Virus record (IMG/VR): IMGVR_UViG_3300029286_000059
Span: 1-50,459 of that record
DNA: 50,459 nt
Strand: one strand, 5' to 3'
Origin: a virus
In this document: positions 43,412 to 50,459 of the stretch, piece after piece
Layout of the letters: each line of letters begins with the position of its first letter
Numbering within the stretch: position 1 is the stretch's first letter
Program-made: the position numbers and the translations under genes
The notes under the pieces: generated by a model
What the model saw: only the letters and a program-made list of their open reading frames with translations
What the model was told of the DNA's origin: nothing
Database searches by the model: none

Positions 43412-44362
43412 ATGGAAAATTTATTTGAATATTTCACAACAGATAATGTTTCTGGTAAAAAGTGTACAGAAAAATGGTTATTCAAAAATAATGAAGAATT
43501 ACATAATATTATTATAAATTGGTGTGATAATTACAAACAATTAAAATATATTGAGTTTAAGAAAAAAATATTTCATTATATAAATAATTTAATTGAAATC
43601 CCAAAATGTCTAACTTGTAATAAAGATGTTAAATTTCTTAATATTAAATTGGGTTATCAAAAATATTGTAGTAATAAATGTGTAAAAAATTCAAAGGAAT
43701 ATTATAATAAATGGTTACATTCTTTTCAAGAAAATGATTCTGGCAAAAATGGAATAATTAAAAGAAGATACACTTGTATAGATAAATATGGTTCTTTAGA
43801 AAATTACAATATAATATTAAAAAACAAAAGAAAATTATTATTACAAAAAGATTTTGGTGTAGATAATGTTTTTCAATTAGATTATGTAAAAAACAAATCA
43901 AAAAAAACCAAAACAGATAAATATGGTGATGAATATTGGAATAATAAAGATAAAACAAGAGAAATAAGAATACGAAATGGAACACAAATAGATGATACCT
44001 TAATTGAATCATTTCTGAATTATAAAAAAATAATTGTAAATAGATCGACCACTATTTATAGAAATAATGTAAACGATATAAATCCAATGAATTTAAAAAG
44101 AGGAATTAAAAAGTTTCATATTGATCATAAATATTCTATAAAACAGGGATTTTTGAATAATGTACCAATTGAAATAATATCACATCCTTGTAATTTGACT
44201 ATGATATGGTGGAAAGATAATTTGGAAAAACAAGATAAATGTAATATTACATTAAACGAACTAATATCAAATATTTTAAAATATGAAAATAAAAATATAA
44301 TTAAACAATCAAAATTAAATGAACTATATCAAAAAGAAAATATTCAAAAATTAATAAAATAA
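43412..44362 (+). CDS. His-Me-finger/HNH-like homing endonuclease, 316 aa
   Basis: The N-terminal part has zinc-type pairs (IPKCLTCNKDVKFL; QKYCSNKCVKNSKE). The middle has FGVDNVFQLDYVKNKSKKTK, a DNA-binding repeat common in phage homing enzymes. The C-terminal HIDHKYSIKQGFLNNVPIEI followed by HPCNLTMIWWKDNLEK is the DHxxS...N nuclease motif. Free-standing, between the HNH and M16 genes. Confidence 0.8.
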   Translation: MENLFEYFTTDNVSGKKCTEKWLFKNNEELHNIIINWCDNYKQLKYIEFKKKIFHYINNLIEIPKCLTCNKDVKFLNIKLGYQKYCSNKCVKNSKEYYNKWLHSFQENDSGKNGIIKRRYTCIDKYGSLENYNIILKNKRKLLLQKDFGVDNVFQLDYVKNKSKKTKTDKYGDEYWNNKDKTREIRIRNGTQIDDTLIESFLNYKKIIVNRSTTIYRNNVNDINPMNLKRGIKKFHIDHKYSIKQGFLNNVPIEIISHPCNLTMIWWKDNLEKQDKCNITLNELISNILKYENKNIIKQSKLNELYQKENIQKLIK

Positions 44363-44363
44363 A

Positions 44364-45494
44364 ATGAAAAATTACATAAAAGTAAAAAGCAAAACAGAAA
44401 TGAGTGGATTTTTTATTATATATTATGGATCGACTTTAAATGAGTATCCGGGAATATTCGGTATAAGTCATTTTTTAGAACATTTGGTATGTAAGGGAAT
44501 ATATCATTTGATGGAAGATTTAGAAAAAGATGGTATCAGTTGGAATGCATACACTTCTGATAAAGAAATAGTTTTTTATTTGACAGGTTTAGATGAATAT
44601 GTAAATAAATGGAAAAAACCATTTTATGAAAATATATTGAATTTCAATATAACAGAAGAACAATTTCAAAATGAAAAGAAAATAGTTTTAGCTGAATATG
44701 AAAGAGCATTTAATTCTCAAGATGAATCCCATTCATTAAATCTTTACAGAAAATTATTTGATAATTATGGTCCAATAGGATTAAAACAGGATTTGGAAAA
44801 TCTAACATTACAAGATTGTAAAGATTATTTTCAATTACAATATACCAAACCAAATAAAATAATTGATGTTTCTAAACACAAACATATTGAAGATGAATAT
44901 TTTACGACCATTGAATATTCTAATGTTAATCTTTTGAATAAGAAAATAAAATATGTAAACAATGATGATTTCATTTATGAAAAAGGTAATGAATATAAAA
45001 AAGAAGCATCAATTCTTATCGTATCACCAATAATAGAAAAAGATTACCCTGTTATTGAATTCATTTGTAAAATGTTAAGTGGTGGTTTAAAATCACCATT
45101 GGTTTACGAGGTAAGAGAAAAATTGGGATTAGTTTATACTATTGGAAGTTATATACATAAGATAACAAATAAGTCAAGTATATTCGTAATATCAACAGAA
45201 ACACCCACAAAGAATAAAGATAAGGTTGTAGAAACGATATCTAAAATAATGTCAAATCCAGAAAAATATTTGACTAAGGAAAGATTTGATATTGTGAAAC
45301 AGAATTTTGATATAAAATTTAGAAAAGAAAAAGAAAACCAATATCTTAACGTTAATAAATGGATTGATAATAAACATTTTTTATTAGAAAATATTTTAGA
45401 TGAATTGACATATGAAATGGTATTAGATGTTTTCCGTAAACATTTAACTTGGGAAGGACTATATAAATCAATAGATATAAATGAATTTAAATAA
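44364..45494 (+). CDS. M16-family zinc metallopeptidase (pitrilysin-like), 376 aa
   Basis: GISHFLEHLVCKG contains the inverted zinc motif HxxEH (residues 36-40). EKKIVLAEYERAFNSQDE about 75 residues later supplies the third ligand Glu. The second half (YEVREKLGLVYTIGSYIHKI) is the characteristic M16 R/Y region. About half the usual length of long M16 proteins and similar to single-repeat forms. Substrate unknown; possibly processing of virion or host proteins. Confidence 0.88.
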   Translation: MKNYIKVKSKTEMSGFFIIYYGSTLNEYPGIFGISHFLEHLVCKGIYHLMEDLEKDGISWNAYTSDKEIVFYLTGLDEYVNKWKKPFYENILNFNITEEQFQNEKKIVLAEYERAFNSQDESHSLNLYRKLFDNYGPIGLKQDLENLTLQDCKDYFQLQYTKPNKIIDVSKHKHIEDEYFTTIEYSNVNLLNKKIKYVNNDDFIYEKGNEYKKEASILIVSPIIEKDYPVIEFICKMLSGGLKSPLVYEVREKLGLVYTIGSYIHKITNKSSIFVISTETPTKNKDKVVETISKIMSNPEKYLTKERFDIVKQNFDIKFRKEKENQYLNVNKWIDNKHFLLENILDELTYEMVLDVFRKHLTWEGLYKSIDINEFK

Positions 45495-45495
45495 T

Positions 45496-45954
45496 ATGAA
45501 AAGGAAAATTAAATTTGGTGATACAATAGAATTTGATGAAATATTTTCACACGTGTTATACATCAAAGATAAAAATCTTTATGATGTTAAACTAATTGAT
45601 GTAAATGAATCGGATATAAATGTGAATAAACCCATTAAGGATGGTTTATTACATAAAAAAGAAAAATATCCTGCTGGATATAGAAAAATAATATTTAGTA
45701 AATATATTGGAAATGGTATTGTAATTGGACAAACAATGAAAAAAGAAGGTCATTATTGGCCGGGATATGGTCCATCTGCCCCTGATTGGGATGCAGAACC
45801 ACCATCATTTGATACTAAAAAGGTATATTCATTTTGGATAGTTGCTATTGGATTGAATCAAAAAGTATTAGTTCCGAAAATAAAAGAAGAAACACCACAG
45901 AAAAAATATAAATCAAATAGATACTCTGGTCATTATGGTAGTCAGGGTGATTAG
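45496..45954 (+). CDS. unknown protein, 152 aa
   Basis: The frame is open from an ATG at 45481, but ATG 45496 (MKRKIKFGDTIEFDEIFSHV) immediately follows the M16 stop and is preferred. GHYWPGYGPSAPDWDAEPPS is a proline/Trp-rich stretch; the C-terminus is basic. Family not recognised. Confidence 0.65.
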   Translation: MKRKIKFGDTIEFDEIFSHVLYIKDKNLYDVKLIDVNESDINVNKPIKDGLLHKKEKYPAGYRKIIFSKYIGNGIVIGQTMKKEGHYWPGYGPSAPDWDAEPPSFDTKKVYSFWIVAIGLNQKVLVPKIKEETPQKKYKSNRYSGHYGSQGD

Positions 45955-45959
45955 GAATT

Positions 45960-46778
45960 ATGAAAAGATCTTTCGTTCAATATATTGTAGATACTTATAA
46001 TAAGAAGAAAAAAATTCAAATTCAAAAACCAAAAGAGGTTCCAGAATTTATGAAATCTATTCTTGTACATATTGATTATAGATTAAGATCCAATGATATA
46101 AATTTTGAGATACCTTTCGTTTATAAAAATAAAAAGGATTTCGATCATATAAAGGTTATAGTACCAAATTATCTGACACCAGAACAACTTTGTGACATCA
46201 TACAGTTAGATGAATACAAAATAAACAAAGAATTTGTAGAAGTCGTTTATAAGGATTTTAAGATAGTATTTATATTAACACCCGAAAATGATATACCAAT
46301 AACATTTTGGTATTATAGTTGGGATATATTACCCACTTTAATGAATGTGTTATTTCTAAAATTTGGATTAAATCTAACTAAGGATGGATTAAAATATAAG
46401 GAAAGGGGTAATCATTTACTATCAAGTAAAATAAATGAAATAGTTGAATTTTTGGGATTAAATTTCAAACAATATAGAGATGGATTTTTTTCATTGGAAA
46501 ATGAAGTTCATTTTTTAATGAATAGTCCAAGTTTTAATGCTGATTTGTTTTTTGAATTTGAATTGGATCCGAAAGATTATTTTTATAAAGAAAAACAAGA
46601 ACAATATAAAAAATGTTTAGAAATTTTAGAACCATTAAAAGATGCACCGGGAAACTTCAAATTTTCTGAAAACAAAGATGATTACTTAACTTTTATAGTA
46701 GAATATTTTCACGAATCTGGTATAATGGAAAAATTATTCGGTCGTAAAAATAAATATATACGAGAAAGTAAGAACTAA
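45960..46778 (+). CDS. unknown protein, 272 aa
   Basis: Not recognised. Soluble, mixed alpha/beta, with PEDIPITFWYYSWDIL-like aromatic core (about residues 103-118) and a basic C-terminal tail. Co-directional with neighbours, 5 nt after the previous stop. Confidence 0.7.
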   Translation: MKRSFVQYIVDTYNKKKKIQIQKPKEVPEFMKSILVHIDYRLRSNDINFEIPFVYKNKKDFDHIKVIVPNYLTPEQLCDIIQLDEYKINKEFVEVVYKDFKIVFILTPENDIPITFWYYSWDILPTLMNVLFLKFGLNLTKDGLKYKERGNHLLSSKINEIVEFLGLNFKQYRDGFFSLENEVHFLMNSPSFNADLFFEFELDPKDYFYKEKQEQYKKCLEILEPLKDAPGNFKFSENKDDYLTFIVEYFHESGIMEKLFGRKNKYIRESKN

Positions 46779-46782
46779 TTTG

Positions 46783-47274
46783 ATGTCAACATCCCTGATT
46801 GAACAAATGAATATTTATTTTTCCAAACATTCAGACAAATATAGTTATTCAACTTTAGAATATGGTAGATGGATGATACTATCACTTGTTGAAAACGGTG
46901 GAACAATCTTTGATTTTTTTATTGAAAAGAATATACCTATAACAAGATTCCTTGATGAACTTTTACCGTTATCCGAATATAAATTAAAAAGAACAGGTAA
47001 TGGGAAAATTACTGTAGATGATTTTGAAGAAATAATAAATTTTTTATCTATTGAACATGATATAAATAGTCTTGTTGAAGATGAACATATAGATACTTAT
47101 ATAATGGATGATAATGGGGAACAAATATACATTCCTGATCAATATACAGTAGATTTCTTCAAAGAAAGATATGATATCGAATTAGAACCATATGAAGCTT
47201 TTGATTTCAATATTTTTTATGAAGAAAAATCGCCAAATGATTTGACAAATTTAGATAATATTTGTTGGAATTAA
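46783..47274 (+). CDS. unknown acidic protein, 163 aa
   Basis: ATG 46783 (MSTSLIEQMNIYFSKHSDKY) is preferred over the in-frame TTG just before it. Acidic, no membrane segments. Meets the convergent - strand gene at 47271 with a 4-nt overlap. Confidence 0.7.
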   Translation: MSTSLIEQMNIYFSKHSDKYSYSTLEYGRWMILSLVENGGTIFDFFIEKNIPITRFLDELLPLSEYKLKRTGNGKITVDDFEEIINFLSIEHDINSLVEDEHIDTYIMDDNGEQIYIPDQYTVDFFKERYDIELEPYEAFDFNIFYEEKSPNDLTNLDNICWN

Positions 47275-47660
47275 TTAAAAATAATATTTTTTATTTCTGG
47301 ATATTCTAACTTTTTTCCTGATTTGTTTTCAATTAAAATAGATATATTTGTTCCAGCATCCACTATAATATGACCCCCGTCAATTCTACGAAATTTAAAA
47401 GAATGTGAATCGTAATTACCATCCGTTGATATTTCAATTAAAAATTTTTTTACATAAAAAATTCGTATCTGATTTTCACCATTTAAGTTTAAATACATTT
47501 TTACTTTTTTATTTACATAATGTTTGTGAATATAGTTTATCATTTTATACATTTTCAGATCATCCAACCCACCGAATTGTTTAATGATATCTCCAAATTT
47601 AACAAAATCGGTTTCTACATCACTCGATAACTGTTCTAAATAAATTTCTTCATCTTTCAT
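47271..47660 (-). CDS. unknown protein, 129 aa
   Basis: The start at 47660 (MKDEEIYLEQLSSDVETDFV) is preferred to one at 47687, which would overlap the upstream gene more. Mixed alpha/beta. Not recognised. Confidence 0.65.
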   Translation of the reverse strand: MKDEEIYLEQLSSDVETDFVKFGDIIKQFGGLDDLKMYKMINYIHKHYVNKKVKMYLNLNGENQIRIFYVKKFLIEISTDGNYDSHSFKFRRIDGGHIIVDAGTNISILIENKSGKKLEYPEIKNIIFN

Positions 47661-48114
47661 ATTTATAAATATATAATGTGAAACCATTTTTTATATTCCC
47701 ATTAGGATATAATACAAACATAACATTATCATCTTTCCATTTTAATTCATTTTCTGTTTTGATGAAATAAGCATTGAAACAATCTATTAAATCATAATAG
47801 TTATCAAAATTCGAATAATCCCAAACATAACTTACACATTTCGATGTTTTTAGATCGAATGTCGTTGATAATTTATCATTATTATCAAAATAAAACAAAT
47901 ACGAATAATAATTATCTGATAATGTCCATTTAGATGACGAATCAACAACCACCCATAATTTATCGGATATTTCAAAATCGTATTTTCTTAATTTTAAATC
48001 ATTTATTATTTCACGTTTGGATGAATCAATATAATTATTAGTGAATGAAAAATTGGGTCCACTAAATAATAATGGTATAAATAAAAATGGTAACAAAAGT
48101 AATATTCTTTTCAT
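47650..48114 (-). CDS. secreted or periplasmic protein, 154 aa
   Basis: Signal peptide MKRILLLLPFLFIPLLFSGP (residues 1-20), then a Tyr/Asp/Asn-rich mature domain with two Cys. Unknown family. Part of a - strand run of small genes ending at the lysozyme-like gene's operon. Confidence 0.7.
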   Translation of the reverse strand: MKRILLLLPFLFIPLLFSGPNFSFTNNYIDSSKREIINDLKLRKYDFEISDKLWVVVDSSSKWTLSDNYYSYLFYFDNNDKLSTTFDLKTSKCVSYVWDYSNFDNYYDLIDCFNAYFIKTENELKWKDDNVMFVLYPNGNIKNGFTLYIYKYER

Positions 48115-48117
48115 ATT

Positions 48118-48357
48118 CTAATAATCGAGCACATCAGTACTAATGTTAAGTTCATAACATATTCTTTTTTTATCTTCCAATGAAATATCAGATTCTATAA
48201 AAACTGAACGTTTATTTGTTATAATCCAATCTACTAATTTTTTGAAAGATTCAAGTTTTTCATCTTTCGAATAACCAAATTTTTCTCTGATCCAATCAGA
48301 GTCATCAAAGTATTCCATATATTCAATTAATTTTTCTTTTCCAAATAATAAAACCAT
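48118..48357 (-). CDS. unknown protein, 79 aa
   Basis: Overlaps the upstream gene by 35 nt if started at 48357. A start at the internal Met14 is possible. Helical and acidic. Not recognised. Confidence 0.55.
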   Translation of the reverse strand: MVLLFGKEKLIEYMEYFDDSDWIREKFGYSKDEKLESFKKLVDWIITNKRSVFIESDISLEDKKRICYELNISTDVLDY

Positions 48358-48586
48358 TAAAATCCCTTTGAACCATCTCCCACCCCTCTTTACCTCTTAT
48401 ATTCCATTCATCGGTATTGTTTCCAGTCGTTTCCCATTTTTCATATAAATATTCATATTCATCGAATTTCTTCGTTGGTGGATCTGGTGAGTATTCAAAA
48501 TCCGGTATTTTGTGTATAGTATAATCTAATCCACCAAATAGAGTTGATAAATTGTCAATGATTCTAGAAAAAATTGGTTTATCCAT
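48323..48586 (-). CDS. unknown protein, 87 aa
   Basis: MDKPIFSRIIDNLSTLFGGL then an acidic Tyr-rich centre and WNIRGKEGWEMVQRDFNGFI, which resembles the DUF4177-like W-x-x-N-x-x-G-x-x-G-W-E motif of small phage proteins. Low-certainty family hint. Confidence 0.6.
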   Translation of the reverse strand: MDKPIFSRIIDNLSTLFGGLDYTIHKIPDFEYSPDPPTKKFDEYEYLYEKWETTGNNTDEWNIRGKEGWEMVQRDFNGFIIWKRKIN

Positions 48587-48627
48587 GATAAGTTTTATTT
48601 TTTATATTGAAAAAACTTATCGGTGTT

Positions 48628-48876
48628 TTAATTATTTTGTATTGAAACACCAGAATGATAATCTATCGGCTGTTGATGATAAAAATGATAATAAGTTTTT
48701 AGTGAATCATATTCTTCTTCGATTATTTCTTCCCACTTTATAAGTTTAAATTGATTAAACTTATATTTGGATTCGACATATTCTATCCATTCATGTGGCT
48801 TCATATTAATCACATCATGCCATATATTTTTACCAATAAACGTATAGGATATAAAATAAAATTTGTTTTCTATCAT
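48628..48876 (-). CDS. unknown protein, 82 aa
   Basis: Not recognised. Aromatic- and charged-rich. ATGA overlap with the lysozyme-like gene upstream, so probably coupled to it. Confidence 0.65.
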   Translation of the reverse strand: MIENKFYFISYTFIGKNIWHDVINMKPHEWIEYVESKYKFNQFKLIKWEEIIEEEYDSLKTYYHFYHQQPIDYHSGVSIQNN

Positions 48877-49751
48877 TTTTCTAATGATGACAAATCATAA
48901 TTACCAAGAATTAAAAACCTGTCAGATGGTCCATTACCATCACGCGGAACAATTGAACAATTACTATTTAAAAATTTTAAAACAGCATCAGGACCAACAT
49001 TATGTGCCATAGCAATTAATCCACTTTTTGTTAAATGGTATCCCCTAATAATTTTATTATCATATTTCTTCAAATATGATTTCAAAAATTCATAATTATA
49101 TTTGAGATAAAGAATGACAGCAGCATCTTGGATTTCTGGTGTATTTAAAAATTTATCATAACTTATACTTCCAAAACCGATGGTTCTTCTCGCACCATCA
49201 CTCATTTGCCATCTTCCCAAATATTCCGAACCAGCTCTTCTCGATTTATAATTATTTCCAGATTCTATTTGTCCTAATCGTTCTAGAAATTTTTTCAATG
49301 TCTTTGTACTATCAACAGTATATACAGTAATAAATTCAAATTTTTGTAATATTTGAGATTCATTTAATCCAGTTTGTGACATAAATTTTTTCTGATAAAT
49401 TTTCATCTCAATAGTATCTGGAACATAAATAGATGTTACTATATTTTCTTTTTCTTTTTGAAACCAACCAAATTCGGTATTTAAATAATTTTTAATAGAT
49501 TTAATACCAAAACTTCCACTATAATAAATTGTTCCAACTATAAAAAATCCAATTAGAAATCTTTTTAGTGTTGTTAATTTTTTATATTTTAAGAAATAAA
49601 TAAATTTATCTTTTAAAAGGGGAAGTGATTGTTTTGTCAAAGTATTCAAAATATACAGATATGTATCCCATCTTTGTTTTAAATTATCATCTTTATGATA
49701 ACCTTCCTTATCTTTGAGTAGATAATGTAAAAATCTTAATTTCATCATCAT
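48873..49751 (-). CDS. membrane-anchored lysozyme/transglycosylase-like protein, 292 aa
   Basis: A cytoplasmic N-terminal part, one transmembrane span (about residues 61-80, RFLIGFFIVGTIYYSGSFGI), then an outer domain: LERLGQIESGNNYKSRRAGS with a catalytic-type Glu in QIESGNNY, EYLGRWQMSDGARRTIGFG and SGLIAMAHNVGPDAVLKFLN, matching the E-S-x...G-x-x-Q...A-Y-N/H-x-G pattern of goose-type/SLT lysozymes. Probably degrades peptidoglycan at lysis or entry. Has its own promoter. Confidence 0.75.
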   Translation of the reverse strand: MMMKLRFLHYLLKDKEGYHKDDNLKQRWDTYLYILNTLTKQSLPLLKDKFIYFLKYKKLTTLKRFLIGFFIVGTIYYSGSFGIKSIKNYLNTEFGWFQKEKENIVTSIYVPDTIEMKIYQKKFMSQTGLNESQILQKFEFITVYTVDSTKTLKKFLERLGQIESGNNYKSRRAGSEYLGRWQMSDGARRTIGFGSISYDKFLNTPEIQDAAVILYLKYNYEFLKSYLKKYDNKIIRGYHLTKSGLIAMAHNVGPDAVLKFLNSNCSIVPRDGNGPSDRFLILGNYDLSSLEK

Positions 49752-49767
49752 ATTTCATTTATTTTAA

Positions 49768-49790
49768 CAAAGGTAATAAAAAAAATTAAA
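49768..49790 (-). promoter_or_regulatory. Bacteroidota-type promoter, - strand
   Basis: On the - strand, a T-run with TTTTTTTTAT leads closely into TACCTTTG (complement of 49768-49775), 17 nt before the lysozyme-like gene's ATG. Confidence 0.65.
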
Positions 49791-49825
49791 GAAAAAAATA
49801 TAAAACACTTAAATTGTATTTAACT

Positions 49826-49859
49826 ATGAACTACTACTACACTAAAGATGTTGTAGTTT
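49826..49859 (+). repeat. hairpin repeat, copy 1
   Basis: A 34-nt stretch beginning ATGAACTAC and containing CACTAAAGATG. It differs from copy 2 (50334-50367) at only about three positions. Its arms AACTACTACTACA and TGTTGTAGTTT fold into a hairpin around CTAAAGA. One difference between copies (T-A versus C-G) keeps the pairing. Confidence 0.65.
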
Positions 49860-49880
49860 ATAAAATAAAAAGATAAAAAA

Positions 49881-50420
49881 ATGGAATTGAAAGAACTCTT
49901 GGAATTGTCTCATCAATCTTACAAAGATAATGGTTTTTGGGATGATTATGATCAAATTAAGGACATAATGAAAAGTAATTCAAATATTTTTTCTAAAGAA
50001 CAAGTGGAACAAGTAAAATATGCTTTTATTAGTCAAAAATTATCTCTCATACAAAAAGAGATAAGTGATTCTCTAAATTCTCTTAGAATAGGGAAAAATT
50101 ATAAAGGTGGAAAGGAAAATCTTGATAAATTATATGATTTATTTAAAAACCCATTACAAGAAAGTTCGGATCCATATATGTATTTCAGAGGAGCTTATAT
50201 GACACATGTTAAAGATACTTTCGAAGATGAAATAGCAACTGCATTTATAAAACTTTGTGATCTATGTGAAAAAATAGACCTCGATGTAGAAAAATTTATT
50301 AAATTGAAACTTCAATTCAATAAAACTCGTAACATGAACTACCACTACACTAAAGATGTAGTGGTTTCTGGGTCTTTTAACCCGTCTTTTTTAACGTTTC
50401 ACAGACAAGATGCTTCTTAG
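49881..50420 (+). CDS. MazG-like nucleotide pyrophosphohydrolase, 3' end apparently replaced, 179 aa
   Basis: A helical protein: FEDEIATAFIKLCDLCEKID, LDVEKFIKLKLQFNKTR fits the E-E-x-A-D/A...D...K-x-x-x-N-x-T-R ending of phage MazG-like/dNTP pyrophosphohydrolases. After NKTR (residue 150) the frame runs into a different, GC-richer segment encoding MNYHYTKDVVVSGS... instead of the usual K-H-G-K tail, so the native C-terminus has probably been displaced by the element at 50334. Confidence 0.6.
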   Translation: MELKELLELSHQSYKDNGFWDDYDQIKDIMKSNSNIFSKEQVEQVKYAFISQKLSLIQKEISDSLNSLRIGKNYKGGKENLDKLYDLFKNPLQESSDPYMYFRGAYMTHVKDTFEDEIATAFIKLCDLCEKIDLDVEKFIKLKLQFNKTRNMNYHYTKDVVVSGSFNPSFLTFHRQDAS

Positions 50421-50459
50421 GTTTCATCGAAATGAAACGGTCGTCCACAGAGCCGGCCT
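50334..50459 (+). mobile_element. possible left end of an inserted element (hairpin plus GC-rich structured segment), cut by window end
   Basis: Hairpin copy 2 (ACCACTACA/TGTAGTGGT, 9 bp, 50341-50365) is followed by GGGTCTTTTAACCC and GGTTTCATCGAAATGAAAC hairpins and a GC-rich end. The composition differs from the phage. Hairpin ends plus structured RNA-like sequence are features of IS200/IS605, TnpB or IscB elements, but no transposase or nuclease gene is in view. Confidence 0.4.

Noticed and set aside
42930-44362. Restriction-modification or defence island formed by the HNH genes
   Set aside because: No methyltransferase, helicase or other defence partner is present. The two nucleases look like free-standing homing or phage nucleases.

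Overview
The window is a 50.5-kb piece of a large, AT-rich, lytic bacteriophage genome, probably a jumbo or T4-like phage of a Bacteroidota host. The host call rests on repeated promoters of the form T-rich tract, about 15-18 nt, TAnnTTTG (the Bacteroidota -7 element), on the near absence of Shine-Dalgarno sequences, and on a FISUMP-type surface protein. The phage call rests on many short, tightly packed, mostly unknown genes with ATGA overlaps, eight or nine homing-type endonucleases, a gp47/gp46-like recombination nuclease, thymidine kinase, Nudix and MazG-like enzymes, ADP-ribosyltransferase-like proteins and a large tRNA cluster. No capsid, tail or replication core gene is recognisable here.

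Layout. 1-3277: small unknown genes on the + strand. 3279-10111: a translation island with about 26 tRNA or tRNA-like genes in two arrays. Each array is preceded by a near-identical 65-bp promoter repeat, a short leader peptide and an intrinsic terminator that can be replaced by an antiterminator. Leader 1 (28 aa) is a run of Leu and Tyr codons, and array 1 encodes Leu and Tyr tRNAs. Leader 2 (20 aa) is a run of Gln, Asn, Ile and Met codons, and array 2 encodes Ile, Asn, Gln and CAU-anticodon tRNAs plus ribosomal protein bL12. This looks like trp/his-type attenuation in which the tRNA supply controls the tRNA operons. It is the main discovery of the window. 10172-18755: homing endonucleases, an RNase P RNA gene (12620-12846), a metallopeptidase/VWA protein paired with a MoxR-type ATPase, and an RSH-type HD hydrolase.

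18771-25164 (mostly - strand): small genes, a GIY-YIG endonuclease, a PAS protein and a 1213-aa fusion of SbcD-like and SbcC-like halves, followed by two divergent ribbon-helix-helix proteins. 25264-34974: an endonuclease, then genes whose products share an N-terminal M-I-T-x-F-K-x-F-E signature resembling the capsid-targeting peptide of T4 internal proteins. Several carry ADP-ribosyltransferase-like motifs, and a Nudix hydrolase follows. 34977-45494: GIY-YIG and HNH endonucleases, a FISUMP protein, DnaJ, thymidine kinase, an M16 peptidase and, at 38169-38231, an RNA that closely copies the GTPase-associated centre (uL11-binding domain) of 23S rRNA. 45496-50420: unknown genes, a membrane-anchored lysozyme-like protein and a MazG-like protein whose 3' end runs into a GC-richer segment with a repeated hairpin.

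Taken together, bL12, the rRNA stalk-site mimic, RNase P RNA, the codon-sensing tRNA operons and an alarmone hydrolase suggest that the phage remodels or monitors host translation during infection. Several tRNAs are strongly non-canonical: an anticodon hairpin placed before the D-loop-like segment, long D-loop insertions, class I bodies with Leu anticodons, and a Ser-like class II body with an Asn anticodon. All functional statements come from reading motifs and base pairing by eye. No database search or folding program was run.
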